Part shown: positions 1 to 8,689 of the stretch, piece after piece
How the letters are laid out: each line of letters starts with the position of its first letter
How positions within the stretch are numbered: the stretch's first letter is position 1
From: Streptomyces sclerotialus
GTDB taxonomy: Bacteria; Actinomycetota; Actinomycetes; Streptomycetales; Streptomycetaceae
Direction: 5' to 3'
Length of the DNA: 64,000 nucleotides
Assembly: GCA_000719105.1 (NCBI GenBank)
Contig: JODX01000012.1
Location: forward strand, 62,001 to 126,000
Made by a program: the position numbers and the translations under genes
Notes under the pieces: generated by a model
What the model was told of the DNA's origin: nothing
Databases searched by the model: none
The model's input: only the letters and a program-made list of their open reading frames with translations

Positions 1-1001
1 TCGAGGCCGAGGGCTACGACTTCGACGCCTACCTGGAGAAGTACTCCCCGGAGAACTGGGGCCTGGACGAGGACCTGTCCGGCGAGCCCGCCGACAGCCC
101 CGAGGGCCTGCGCGCGGCCTCCGCCGCCGCCCAGGACAAGGCCATCAAGGTCAACATCCCCGCCAACACCACCATCGTCGGCGTCGGCAGAGACGCGGGC
201 ATCAGAGGCGGCAGCCTCCAGATCCGCGGCGTGGACAACGTCATCGTCCGCAACCTCACCATCGAGGCCCCCCTCGACTGCTTCCCCCAGTGGGACCCCA
301 CCGACGGCGACAACGGCGCCTGGAACTCCGAGTACGACGCGGTCGTCGTCTACGGCTCCACCCATGTGTGGATCGACCACAACACGCTCACCGACGGCCG
401 CTACCCGGACAGTACGCTCCCCGCCTACTTCGGCCAGACCTACCAGCAGCACGACGGCCTGCTCGACGTGGTGCGCGGCGCCAACTACGTGACGGCGTCC
501 TGGAACTCCTTCGAGAACCACGACAAGACCATCCTCATCGGCAACAGCGACAGCGCCGGCGCCACCGACACCGGCAAGCTCAAGGTCACCCTCCACCACA
601 ACCGCTTCAAGGGCATCGTGGAGCGTGCCCCGCGCGTCCGCTTCGGCCAGGTCGACGCGTACAACAACCACTTCGTGGTCGCCAAGGACCAGAAGTACGG
701 CTACTCCTTCGGCGTCGGCGCCTCCTCGCAGCTGTACGCCGAGAAGAACGCCTTCTCCCTCCCGGCCGGCGTCAGCCCCGCCCAGACGCTGAAGAAGTGG
801 AGCGAGGCCCCGCTCACCGCGGAGAACAACTACGTCAACGGCAAGCGGACGGACCTCATCGCCGTCCACAACGCGGAGGTCCCCGAGGAGACCCTCCAGT
901 CGGGTGCCGGCTGGACGCCCACGCTGCGCACCAAGGTCAACTCCCCGCTGGTCGTGCCGGTGGTCGTCGCCCTGGGCGCGGGCGCCGGGAAGGTGCGGTG
1001 A
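1..1001 (+). CDS. Pectate lyase, PL1 family (5' end cut by window)
   Basis: This is the C-terminal part of a secreted polysaccharide lyase that cleaves homogalacturonan by beta-elimination. The frame is open from the first complete codon (base 3), so the start lies outside the window. The right-handed beta-helix pattern is clear, with the PL1 signatures WIDHNTLTDG and ERAPRVRFG; the latter carries the catalytic RxPxxR arginines. A QQHDGLLDV strand follows the calcium-site region. The next gene starts 2 bases after the stop, so these genes form one operon with the pectinesterase, the second PL1 lyase and the alpha/beta hydrolase. It is a paralogue of the lyase at 2133-3512 and shows what that gene looks like without its inserted repeat. 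Exact substrate (pectate or pectin) is inferred from the family only. Confidence 0.93.
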   Translation, partial: EAEGYDFDAYLEKYSPENWGLDEDLSGEPADSPEGLRAASAAAQDKAIKVNIPANTTIVGVGRDAGIRGGSLQIRGVDNVIVRNLTIEAPLDCFPQWDPTDGDNGAWNSEYDAVVVYGSTHVWIDHNTLTDGRYPDSTLPAYFGQTYQQHDGLLDVVRGANYVTASWNSFENHDKTILIGNSDSAGATDTGKLKVTLHHNRFKGIVERAPRVRFGQVDAYNNHFVVAKDQKYGYSFGVGASSQLYAEKNAFSLPAGVSPAQTLKKWSEAPLTAENNYVNGKRTDLIAVHNAEVPEETLQSGAGWTPTLRTKVNSPLVVPVVVALGAGAGKVR

Positions 1002-1003
1002 CC

Positions 1004-2131
1004 ATGGACCAGCCCTCCCGCAACACCCTCGGCAGGCGGTCGTTCGTCGCAGCGACCGCCGGTGCCGGGGCCGCACTCGCACTGGCACTCGCCTCCCCCG
1101 TCCAGGCCCACGGACGACGCTCCCCCTTCGGCCGGTACGGCTCCCCGCGCGCGCGGCTGACCGCCACCACCCTGTACGTCCACCCCGGCGGCCTCGGCGA
1201 CCACACCACCGTGCAGGCCGCCGTCGACGCGGCGGGCAGCGGCTGCACGCTGGTCATCGCACCCGGCACCTACCGGGAGACGGTCGCCGTCAGCACCGCC
1301 CGCACGGAGATGACCTGGATCGGCGCCTCGGACGACGCCCGCGACGTCACCCTCGTGTACGACAACGCGGCCGGCACCCCCAAGCCCGACGGTTCGGGCA
1401 CCTACGGCACCAGCGGCTCGGCCACCACCACCGTGCAGGCCGACGGCTTCACCGCCCGGCACCTCACCTTCGCCAACGACTGGCTGCGCGCCGACCACCC
1501 CGGCTTCAGCGGCACCCAGGCCGTCGCGATCAAGGTGCAGGGCGACCGGTCCGCGTTCCACCACTGCCGCTTCCTCGGCCACCAGGACACCCTGTACGCC
1601 GACACGAGGGCGCTCGGCACCTTCGCCCGGCAGTACTTCGCGCACTGCTACGTCGAGGGCGACGTGGACTTCGTGTTCGGCCGGGCCACCGCCGTGTACG
1701 AGCACTGCCACTTCCGCACCCTGATCCGCACGGACCTGACCGGCGCCCCCTACGGCTTCGTCTTCGCACCGTCCACCGCGGGCGCCAACCCGCGCGGCTA
1801 CCTGGTGACCCACAGCCGGGTGACGAGCGAGGCCCCCGACGGCTACTACAAGCTGGCCCGCCCCTGGGTGCCCAGCTCCGACACCACCGCCCGCCCGATG
1901 CTGACCGTGCGCGAGACCCGCCTCGGCCCCGGCATCGACGCGGTGGCGCCGTACACCAACATGGCGTCGGGCTACCCCTGGCAGGACCAGCGGTTCGCCG
2001 AGTACCGCAACACGGGCCCGGGTGCGGTCGTCACCGTCCCGGAGAACCGGCCGCAGCTCACGCGCGCGGAGGCCCGCCTCCACACCCGTGAGGCGTACCT
2101 CGGCGACTGGACGCCCTGGAAGGTGCGCTGA
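1004..2131 (+). CDS. Secreted pectinesterase (CE8)
   Basis: Pectin methylesterase removes methyl esters from homogalacturonan, making it a substrate for the flanking pectate lyases. The 375-residue product starts at ATG 1004. It opens with a twin-arginine-type signal (GRRSFVAATAG, then a hydrophobic stretch ending near PVQAHG). CE8 signatures follow in order: GTYRE, GHQDTLYAD with the first catalytic Asp, GDVDFVFGRA with the second catalytic Asp, and LARPWVPSS with the conserved Arg-Trp. Its length is typical of single-domain bacterial CE8 enzymes. It lies 2 bases from the upstream lyase and 1 base from the next start, so it is surely cotranscribed. Nothing looks broken. Tat export is inferred from the signal. 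Confidence 0.95.
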   Translation: MDQPSRNTLGRRSFVAATAGAGAALALALASPVQAHGRRSPFGRYGSPRARLTATTLYVHPGGLGDHTTVQAAVDAAGSGCTLVIAPGTYRETVAVSTARTEMTWIGASDDARDVTLVYDNAAGTPKPDGSGTYGTSGSATTTVQADGFTARHLTFANDWLRADHPGFSGTQAVAIKVQGDRSAFHHCRFLGHQDTLYADTRALGTFARQYFAHCYVEGDVDFVFGRATAVYEHCHFRTLIRTDLTGAPYGFVFAPSTAGANPRGYLVTHSRVTSEAPDGYYKLARPWVPSSDTTARPMLTVRETRLGPGIDAVAPYTNMASGYPWQDQRFAEYRNTGPGAVVTVPENRPQLTRAEARLHTREAYLGDWTPWKVR

Positions 2132-2132
2132 G

Positions 2133-3512
2133 GTGCGGCGGCGCACCCCGCTCACCGGGATCGCCGGCGGCCTGCGGGCCGCCGGCGTCACCCCCGCTCT
2201 CGTCACCGCCCTGCTCGCCTGCGCCTGTCTGCTGCTGCCGCAGGCGGCCCCGGCCTCCGCCGCCGGGCGGGCTCCACAGCCGGAGGGCTGGGCCTCCGCG
2301 GGCCCCGGCACCACCGGCGGGGCGGGCGGCACGACCTGGACGGTGCGCACGCGCGCCGAACTGAAAGAGGCCCTGGCCAACGACGGGAACCCCACCGCGC
2401 CCAAGGTGATCCGCGTCGTCGGCGCCGTCGACGGCCACGAGGCGGACGACGGCACCCTGCTCGGCGAGCAGGACTACGCCCCCGGCTACGACCTCGCCAA
2501 GTACATGTCCTGCTTCGGCGAGGACGGCAGCACCTGGTCCGACACCCGGTACGACTACTGCAAGCAGCAGCGCCAGCTCCGGCAGACCGGTTCGAACAAG
2601 GAGAAGGCGCAGATCCAGCTCACCGTGCCGAGCAACACCACGCTCGTCGGCGCGGGCGACGACGCCCGGCTCCTCGGCGTCTTCCTGACCGTCAACACCG
2701 GCACGGACATCATCGTCCGCAACCTCCGCCTCGAAGCCCCCGTCGACCACTTCACGAGCTGGTCCCCGGACGACGGCAGCACGGGCAACTGGAACGCCCG
2801 CTTCGACGCGATGACCGTGATCACCGGCAGGAACATCTGGATCGACCACTGCACCTTCACCGACGGCCTCCCCCAAGCTCTCGGCTCCGCTCGAGCAGGG
2901 AGGTACCCCCATCCGGACCGCGAGGCACCCCTCGGCTTCCACGGCGAGCACGTCCAGCGCCACGACGGACTGCTGGACATCGAGGACGGCTCCGACTTCG
3001 TCACGGTCTCCGACAGCCGTTTCGAGGACCACGACAAGGCGCTCCTCATCGGCTCCGGCGACGGGCGCGGCGACCGGGACCGCGGGCACCTGAAGGTGAC
3101 CTTCACCCGCAACCTCTTCGCCGGCATCGTGCAGCGCGCCCCGCGCGTCCGCTTCGGGCAGGTGCACGTCGTCAACAACGTCTATCGGGGCCGCGCGGAC
3201 GGCACCCTGTACGCGCTCGGCGCCGGGGTCGAGTCCGCGATCTTCTCCGAGCGGAACGTCTTCACGTATCCGCACGGCACCTCCGCCCTCGCCGTCGCGG
3301 ACTACGGGGGCGAGCGCTTCCACGACACCGGCTCCTGGTTCAACGGTCGGCCCGCCCGGCTCGACGCGGTGGCGAGCGGCCTCGGCCTGACCGGCGACGT
3401 CGGCTGGCGCCCGGCCGACGTGTACGACTACCGGGTCCTCAGGTCCGCGCAGGCGGTCGAGCGGTACGTCCTGCGGCACGCCGGCACCGGGAGGCCGTAT
3501 GCACACCCCTGA
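2133..3512 (+). CDS. Secreted pectate lyase, PL1 family, with in-frame repeat insertion
   Basis: A second PL1 lyase of 459 residues. GTG 2133 is the best start because it lies just after the pectinesterase stop and opens directly into a signal peptide (basic VRRRTPLTG, a hydrophobic core, then PAAPASAAG-like cleavage region). Signatures WIDHCTFTDG and QRAPRVRFG are present, so the catalytic arginines are kept. Compared with the first lyase in the window it has an extra stretch, LPQALGSARAGRYPH, between TDG and the HDGLLDI strand. The DNA there (2867-2912) matches a repeat family scattered through Streptomyces genomes. The insertion falls in a loop near the active-site side and keeps the frame. 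It ends 14 bases inside the next gene, so the two are translationally coupled. Confidence 0.93.
   Translation: MRRRTPLTGIAGGLRAAGVTPALVTALLACACLLLPQAAPASAAGRAPQPEGWASAGPGTTGGAGGTTWTVRTRAELKEALANDGNPTAPKVIRVVGAVDGHEADDGTLLGEQDYAPGYDLAKYMSCFGEDGSTWSDTRYDYCKQQRQLRQTGSNKEKAQIQLTVPSNTTLVGAGDDARLLGVFLTVNTGTDIIVRNLRLEAPVDHFTSWSPDDGSTGNWNARFDAMTVITGRNIWIDHCTFTDGLPQALGSARAGRYPHPDREAPLGFHGEHVQRHDGLLDIEDGSDFVTVSDSRFEDHDKALLIGSGDGRGDRDRGHLKVTFTRNLFAGIVQRAPRVRFGQVHVVNNVYRGRADGTLYALGAGVESAIFSERNVFTYPHGTSALAVADYGGERFHDTGSWFNGRPARLDAVASGLGLTGDVGWRPADVYDYRVLRSAQAVERYVLRHAGTGRPYAHP
2867..2912. repeat. Dispersed Streptomyces hairpin repeat inserted inside a CDS
   Basis: The stretch carries CCTCCC and CCAAGCTC on its left side and GAGCAGGGAGG followed by TACCCCCAT on its right. 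The two sides pair imperfectly around a CTCGGCTCCG centre. I recognise it from memory as a repeat common in Streptomyces genomes, usually intergenic and occasionally inside genes. Here it is read through in frame and adds 11 to 15 residues to the second PL1 lyase; the uncertainty comes from RYP occurring at both possible edges. It is the only copy seen in this window. Confidence 0.7.
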
Positions 3513-4686
3513 ACCAGGTCGTGGCCCACTGGGCCGCCGGACCCTCGTGACGGGAGCGGCCACGGCGGCGCTGCTCGCCGGAGCGGGCGTGGGCGCGGGG
3601 GCGAGCCCGGCACGTGCGGAGGACCTCGTGGGCGGCAACCTTCCCGACTTCCACCCGGCTCTCAAGGACGAGCTGCGCTTTCCGCTGGCCTGGGGCACCG
3701 CACCCCACCGTGACTTCCGGGCGTGGCGGCGGGCCGCCCGGGCCGAGGTCGAGGAGCACCTCCTCGTCGACCGGCAGGACGGGACGCCGTACGACCCGCA
3801 GTTCACCGACGGTCCCGACGGGGACGGCTACCGGCGGCAGTCGGTGACCGTCTCCCTCACCCGTTACGAGCGCGTCCGCGGCAGCCTGCTCACCCCGCAC
3901 GGCAGGGGCCCCTTCCCGGCCGTGCTGCTCCTGCACGACCACGGGTCCAGGTTCGACATCGGCAAGGAGAAGCTCGTCCGGCCCTGGGACGACGACACCC
4001 GGCTCGCCTCCGCGCGCGCGTGGGCGGACAAGTACTTCAGCGGCCGGTTCGTCGGCGACGAACTGGCCCGGCGCGGATACGTCGTCCTGTCCCTGGACGC
4101 CCTCGGCTGGGGCGACCGCGGGCCCGTCAGCTACGAGCAGCAGCAGGCCCTGGCGAGCAACTTCTACCACCTCGGCTCCTCGCTCGCCGGGCTGATGGCC
4201 CGCGAGGACGCCCGCGCCGCCGCCTTCCTGGCCGGGCTCGACCGGGTGGACGGGCGGCGCGTCGCGGCCGTCGGGTTCTCCATGGGCGCCTACCGCGCCT
4301 GGCAGACCGCCGCGCTCAGCGACGACGTCGCGGCCGCGGCGAGCGTGTGCTGGATGACCGGGCTGAAGGAGATGATGGTGCCCGGCAACAACACGCTGCG
4401 CGGGCAGTCGGCGTACTACATGCTCCATCCCGGACTAGCCCGCCACCTCGACTTCCCCGACGTGGCGAGCATCGCCGCACCCCGGCCGATGCTCTTCTTC
4501 CACGGCGCCCAGGACACCCTGTTCCCGGCGGAGGGCGTCGAGGCCGCATACGGGAAGATGCGCGCCGTCTGGCGGTCACGGCACGCGGGGGAGCGGCTGC
4601 ACACCAAGGTCTGGCCGGAGCTCGGCCATGTGTTCACCGCGCCCATGCAGGACGAGGTCTTCGTGTGGCTTGACGCTGTGTTGTGA
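3499..4686 (+). CDS. Tat-secreted alpha/beta hydrolase (Abhydrolase_7-like esterase)
   Basis: A 395-residue alpha/beta hydrolase, probably a carbohydrate ester hydrolase acting outside the cell. The N-terminus has a twin-arginine signal (LGRRTLVTG) with a hydrophobic segment ending in SPARA. The fold shows the nucleophile elbow GFSMGAYRAW, the acid in FFHGAQDTLFP and the histidine in ELGHVF. It has a long insertion before the nucleophile elbow, as in acetylxylan-esterase/dienelactone-hydrolase-like proteins of the Abhydrolase_7 group. ATG 3499 overlaps the upstream lyase stop by 14 bases. As the last gene of a pectinolytic operon it may deacetylate pectin or xylan fragments; that role is inferred. 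A long hairpin follows. Confidence 0.85.
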   Translation: MHTPEPGRGPLGRRTLVTGAATAALLAGAGVGAGASPARAEDLVGGNLPDFHPALKDELRFPLAWGTAPHRDFRAWRRAARAEVEEHLLVDRQDGTPYDPQFTDGPDGDGYRRQSVTVSLTRYERVRGSLLTPHGRGPFPAVLLLHDHGSRFDIGKEKLVRPWDDDTRLASARAWADKYFSGRFVGDELARRGYVVLSLDALGWGDRGPVSYEQQQALASNFYHLGSSLAGLMAREDARAAAFLAGLDRVDGRRVAAVGFSMGAYRAWQTAALSDDVAAAASVCWMTGLKEMMVPGNNTLRGQSAYYMLHPGLARHLDFPDVASIAAPRPMLFFHGAQDTLFPAEGVEAAYGKMRAVWRSRHAGERLHTKVWPELGHVFTAPMQDEVFVWLDAVL

Positions 4687-4694
4687 CGCACCAG

Positions 4695-4740
4695 TGCCCG
4701 CGACCACGTACGTACGTGTACGCGTACGTGGTCACGGGCA
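4695..4740. terminator. Bidirectional hairpin terminator
   Basis: Arms 4695-4712 and 4723-4740 pair over 18 bases with one mismatch around a 10-base loop. It sits between the convergent alpha/beta hydrolase and GH43 genes, so it can end both transcripts. Confidence 0.85.
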
Positions 4741-4763
4741 TCGTCACACCGTCCGATGGACCG

Positions 4764-6974
4764 TCAGCCGGTCCGTCGCACGGGCTTGACCGACTCCAGC
4801 GTCGGCACCACCGGCACGATGGTCCCGTCGGCCGCGAACCTCATCCGGTCGATCGTCGTCTCGCGGTGCGTGCCGTCGCCGCCCGCCCTGCCGGGGCCGT
4901 TGAGCGCGAACCGGTGGTACACGATGTACCAGTCGTCGGTGCCGGGCGCCTGCACCACCGAGTGGTGGCCGGTCGCCTTGATCCCGTACTCGGGACGCTT
5001 GGACAGGATCACGCCCCGCTTGGTCCACGGACCGAGCGGGGACGGGCCGGTGGCGTATGCGACCTGGTAGTTCTCGCTGCGGGTGTCGTCCTCGGACCAC
5101 ATGAAGTAGTACGTGCCGTTGCGCTTCACCACGAAGGAGCCCTCGCGGAAGTTGTCCGGGGTGATGTCCTTCACCTGCGCCGCGTCGAACGACACCATGT
5201 CGTCGTTGAGCGGCACGACGTAGCCGCGCCCGTTGCCCCAGTACAGATAGGACTGCCCGTCGTCGTCCGTGAAGACCGCCGGGTCGATCATCTGGCCGCC
5301 CGGGAAGTCCGTCCTGCCGATGAGCGGCTCGCCCAGGGCGTCCTCGAAGGGGCCGGCGGGGGAATCGGCCACCGCGACGCCTATCTGCTGCTCGGCGCAG
5401 AAGTAGAAGTAGTACCTGCCGTCGCGCTCGGCGATCGCGGGGGCCCAGGCGTTCTTGTCGGCCCAGGACACGTCCGGCCCCAGGTCGAGGACCACGCCGT
5501 GGTCCTTCCAGTGGACCAGGTCCTTCGACGAGAACGCCTTGAACTTCGTCCCGCCCCAGCCGGCGAAGCCGTCCGTCGTCGGGTAGATCCAGTAGCGGCC
5601 GTCCATGTACCGGACGTCCGGGTCGGCGTACAGCCCGGGCAGGACCGGGCTGCGCGTCGGCACCGCCTCGACCGTCCAGGTGCGGCGCGTGCCGTCCGCC
5701 GCCGTCACCGTGTACGTCCGGGGCTTGCGGAAGTCACGGCGTGCACCGGACCTGGGGCTGATCGTCGCGCCCTCGCCGACCCACAGCTTCGGGGCGAGCC
5801 GGCGCAGATCCGCGTCGGGCTCCATGGGCAGGACGACCTTCGAGGACTGCTCGGTGACGACCGCGTACCCCTTCTGGCCGTGCGCCGTCGCGTCCACGAC
5901 CGACGTGGGGCTCACCGGGTACGCGGCCAGCAGCCGGTCGTACTCCTCCTGCGTGACCGGGATGACGGTGCCGTGCCGCGGGCTCGCCGGGAGCTGGTAG
6001 TCCTCCGACATGGTCCACTTGCCCGAGTCGAGGTCCGTGGTCTCGAACGGCACGTAGCCGCGGCCGCCGTACTCGTCGATGAACAGGTACCACTTCTCCT
6101 CGGTGTTGGACTTGAAGACCGTCGGGCCCTCGCCGCGGGACAGGTCGCCGCTGCCGATGCAGTCCGCGACGAAGTCGTACGAGGTGTCCGTGAGCGAGGT
6201 GGACTTCTCGCCGGTGACGAACTTGGAGCAGGGGCTGGAGGAGCTGGGGTTCCGCTCGTCCTTGGTGTAGCGGTAGTACGTGCCCTCGTGCTCCACCACC
6301 GTGGAGTCGATCACCGAGTAGCCGGGGTCGCTCCACACCTTCGGCTCGCTGAAGGTGCGGAAGTCCTTGGTGGTGGCGTACATCATCCGGTTGTACGACG
6401 AGCCGGTGTGGTCCGGGTCGTCGTCGGCGTACAGCTTGGACGCCCAGAAGACGACGTACGCGTCGAGCGTGTCGTCCCAGTAGGCCTCGGGCGCCCAGGT
6501 GTTGCCCGCGTTGTCCGGGGAGACCTGGATCAGGCGCTGGTCGGTCCAGTTCACCAGGTCGGTGGACTCCCAAATCATGATCGACTTGCTGCCGTGCCGC
6601 TGGACCTCGTCCCAGCTGCCGCTGGAGCTGCGGTACATGCGCAGATCCGTGGCGATCATGTAGAACTTGTCGCCCTCGGGTGAGCGGATCACGAACGGGT
6701 CGCGCAGGCCCTTCTCGCCGATGGCCGAGGTGAGCACCGGCTTGCCCGCGTTGAGCTCGCGCCAGTGCAGGGCGTCGTTGCCGCGGCTGAGGGCGTAGCG
6801 GATCTGCTCGCCGTCGGCGGTTCCCTCGCCGGTGAAGTAGGCGAAGAGATAGCCGGCGTACCGGGGTTTCTTCACGTGCTGCCCTTCGGATTGGGCCGAA
6901 CTGGACGGAATCCCCAGCAGGCTCACCAGGAGAGCCAGCAAGGGCAGCAGGAGCGTGTGAGCGGTACGACGCAT
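4764..6974 (-). CDS. Secreted enzyme with two GH43-type catalytic domains
   Basis: This 736-residue secreted enzyme probably releases arabinose or xylose from plant side chains. It starts at the ATG before a signal peptide (MRRTAHTLL, hydrophobic core, SSSAQS); the longer open frame upstream has no signal logic. The first five-bladed domain (about residues 35-390) shows the three GH43 acids: Asp in KGLRDPFVIR, Asp in VIDSTVVEH and Glu in SRGEGPTVF. A small beta domain (about 400-470, ending in a TRRTWTVEA-type strand) links it to a second GH43 domain (about 475-735) with LYADPDVRY, MIDPAVFTDD and FREGSFVVK. Both active sites look intact. Linkage specificity cannot be read from sequence. It is transcribed away from the PL9 lyase across a shared upstream region. 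Confidence 0.9.
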   Translation of the reverse strand: MRRTAHTLLLPLLALLVSLLGIPSSSAQSEGQHVKKPRYAGYLFAYFTGEGTADGEQIRYALSRGNDALHWRELNAGKPVLTSAIGEKGLRDPFVIRSPEGDKFYMIATDLRMYRSSSGSWDEVQRHGSKSIMIWESTDLVNWTDQRLIQVSPDNAGNTWAPEAYWDDTLDAYVVFWASKLYADDDPDHTGSSYNRMMYATTKDFRTFSEPKVWSDPGYSVIDSTVVEHEGTYYRYTKDERNPSSSSPCSKFVTGEKSTSLTDTSYDFVADCIGSGDLSRGEGPTVFKSNTEEKWYLFIDEYGGRGYVPFETTDLDSGKWTMSEDYQLPASPRHGTVIPVTQEEYDRLLAAYPVSPTSVVDATAHGQKGYAVVTEQSSKVVLPMEPDADLRRLAPKLWVGEGATISPRSGARRDFRKPRTYTVTAADGTRRTWTVEAVPTRSPVLPGLYADPDVRYMDGRYWIYPTTDGFAGWGGTKFKAFSSKDLVHWKDHGVVLDLGPDVSWADKNAWAPAIAERDGRYYFYFCAEQQIGVAVADSPAGPFEDALGEPLIGRTDFPGGQMIDPAVFTDDDGQSYLYWGNGRGYVVPLNDDMVSFDAAQVKDITPDNFREGSFVVKRNGTYYFMWSEDDTRSENYQVAYATGPSPLGPWTKRGVILSKRPEYGIKATGHHSVVQAPGTDDWYIVYHRFALNGPGRAGGDGTHRETTIDRMRFAADGTIVPVVPTLESVKPVRRTG

Positions 6975-7078
6975 GACACATCCTGTGGGAGTCTGATGGA
7001 TTCTGTTGGCTGAGGGTGACTTTCGGAGTGTCACCAGCGGGGCACGATGCGTCAATCGGTGTGCGCGGGACAGGGAAT

Positions 7079-7090
7079 GCGAAAACTTTC
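7079..7090. promoter_or_regulatory. Possible operator, near-palindrome CGAAA-AC-TTTCG
   Basis: The 244-base divergent region between the GH43 and PL9 genes holds CGAAAACTTTCG, symmetric except for its centre. A second TTTCGC half lies 5 bases further on, pairing with the GCGAAA of the first site. It resembles the CGAAA-N-TTTCG elements described upstream of Streptomyces xylanase and cellulase genes bound by LacI-family repressors. No regulator gene is adjacent, so the binder is unknown. Confidence 0.4.
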
Positions 7091-7218
7091 GACTCTTTCG
7101 CGGGTTTGGCGGCAACCCATCCGGGCGCGGTGGCGACAAGGGATCAGAAGCGGGCCGGACACGGCCCCCCGGCCCGCTTCGGGGGCCCGTTTCCCCGTCT
7201 CCCACGAAAGGACCTTCC

Positions 7219-8370
7219 GTGCGCCAGAGCACCGGACGCCACCGCAGGACCCGTACTCTCTCGGCCGCCGCCGCGGTGGCCGTCTCCGCGGGGGCGGGCG
7301 GCGTCTACCTCGGCCTGTCGGACGACGGTGCCCAGGCCGCCACCACGGTCACCGTCTCCTCCACCGCCCAGCTCGAGTCGGCCGTCGCGGGCGCGACCGC
7401 CGGCACGACGATCCAGGTCCGCGGCGGCACGTACTACCCGACGGCAACCCTCAAGTCGACGGCGAACGGCACCTCGTCGGCCCGGATCACGCTCCAGGCG
7501 TACGGCAGCGAGAAAGTGAAGATCGACGGCTCGAAGCTCCCCGACGGGTCCTGGCTCGCCGGGATCTACGGCGACCACTGGACCGTCCAGAACATCACCT
7601 GGCAGAACGCCCCTGCCCAGGGCTTCGTCGCGACGTCCTCCGTCGGCGGGATCTTCAAGAACCTCGTCACCGCGAACAACGGCGACTCCGGCTTCACCCT
7701 GCGCGGCGACGGCACGACGGACAACCTCGTGCAGAACCTGGACAGCTACGGCAACTACGACGCAGCGAACCACGGCCAGAACGCCGACGGCATCGCCGTC
7801 AAGTTCGGCTCGGGCACGGGCAACAAGATCACGGGTGCCCGTCTCTACAACAACGCGGACGACGGGCTGGACCTCTGGCAGTTCTCCTCACCGGTCACCG
7901 TCGAGCACTCCTGGGCGTTCGGCAACGGCGAGAACCGCTGGAACGACCCCGGCTTCGAGGGCAACGGCAACGGCTTCAAGCTCGGCGGCGGCGGGGTCTC
8001 GGTCGCGCACTCCGTCAACAACAACGCGGCCTGGGACAACACCCTCCACGGCTTCACCGAGAACTCCAACACCGGCGCCGTCCTGCTCAACCGCAACACG
8101 GCGTACGCCAACACCGAGACCGGCTTCTCCTTCGCCACCGGAAAGGCCCGCCTCGCCCGCAACCTCGCCGTGGGCAACGCGAAGGGCACCGCGAAGCTGG
8201 GCTCCGCCACCGTCTCCGCGGCCAACAACTGGGACAGTGGCGTCACCGCCCCGTCCTTCCGGTCCACCGACGCGACCACCGCGTACGGCGCCCGCGGGTC
8301 CGACGGCTCTCTGCCGGAGACGACGTTCCTGACCACGGGCTCGACGTCCATCGGCTCGACGATGGACTGA
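7219..8370 (+). CDS. Secreted pectate lyase, PL9-like right-handed beta-helix
   Basis: A 383-residue secreted lyase. GTG 7219 is chosen because GAAAGGA lies at the right distance upstream and it opens into a basic then hydrophobic signal peptide ending near DDGAQAATT. The mature part is a repetitive beta-helix rich in asparagine ladders. The segment NADGIAVKFGSGTGN matches the PL9 active-site region, where a lysine acts as base. Length and layout fit single-domain bacterial PL9 enzymes. The GH43 gene is divergent and shares the upstream region. A hairpin follows at 8453-8495. Assignment to PL9 rather than another beta-helix family is by motif resemblance only. Confidence 0.85.
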   Translation: MRQSTGRHRRTRTLSAAAAVAVSAGAGGVYLGLSDDGAQAATTVTVSSTAQLESAVAGATAGTTIQVRGGTYYPTATLKSTANGTSSARITLQAYGSEKVKIDGSKLPDGSWLAGIYGDHWTVQNITWQNAPAQGFVATSSVGGIFKNLVTANNGDSGFTLRGDGTTDNLVQNLDSYGNYDAANHGQNADGIAVKFGSGTGNKITGARLYNNADDGLDLWQFSSPVTVEHSWAFGNGENRWNDPGFEGNGNGFKLGGGGVSVAHSVNNNAAWDNTLHGFTENSNTGAVLLNRNTAYANTETGFSFATGKARLARNLAVGNAKGTAKLGSATVSAANNWDSGVTAPSFRSTDATTAYGARGSDGSLPETTFLTTGSTSIGSTMD

Positions 8371-8689
8371 GCCCTCCCCGGCCGCGCGGGCGTCAGGTCG
8401 CCCGTGCCCGTGATCCCGCACCGGCGTGCGGCGGCGCGCCGGTACGGCCCCGGCGGCGTGCCGCCCCGGCCCCCGCGGCCGTGGCGGCACGCCGCTGCCC
8501 GTCGGTACGCCGCTGCCGCTCGGGCCCTCTCGCCCGATGAACGGGCCATCGGGGCTTTGTCCGCTGTCCAGGGGGTTTTTCGGTGCACGGGGGTGCGTGC
8601 GGTGGTGTGGCCGGTGGCCAAGCACCCGCCCGTGGTGTGTCGTGAGCTGCCGACGCCGATCCTGCAGGCGACGGCGGAGGTGGTGACCG
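8371..8689. other. Gene-free region with hairpin and promoter space
   Basis: About 320 bases separate the PL9 lyase from the polyprenyl synthase. The GC-rich first half contains a perfect 13-base inverted repeat (8453-8465 with 8483-8495, 17-base loop), likely the PL9 terminator. The second half is the presumed promoter region of the synthase; I see no convincing -35/-10 pair. Short frames here lack codon bias. Confidence 0.6.
8453..8495 (+). terminator. Hairpin terminator after the PL9 lyase
   Basis: Two perfect 13-base arms, GCGGCGTGCCGCC and its complement, enclose a 17-base loop about 80 bases after the stop. There is no U-run, which is usual for Streptomyces terminators. Confidence 0.6.

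Noticed and set aside
4683..6683. A 666-codon plus-strand frame opposite the GH43 gene
   Set aside because: Repetitive Val/Arg/Gly-rich shadow of a gene with intact catalytic motifs.
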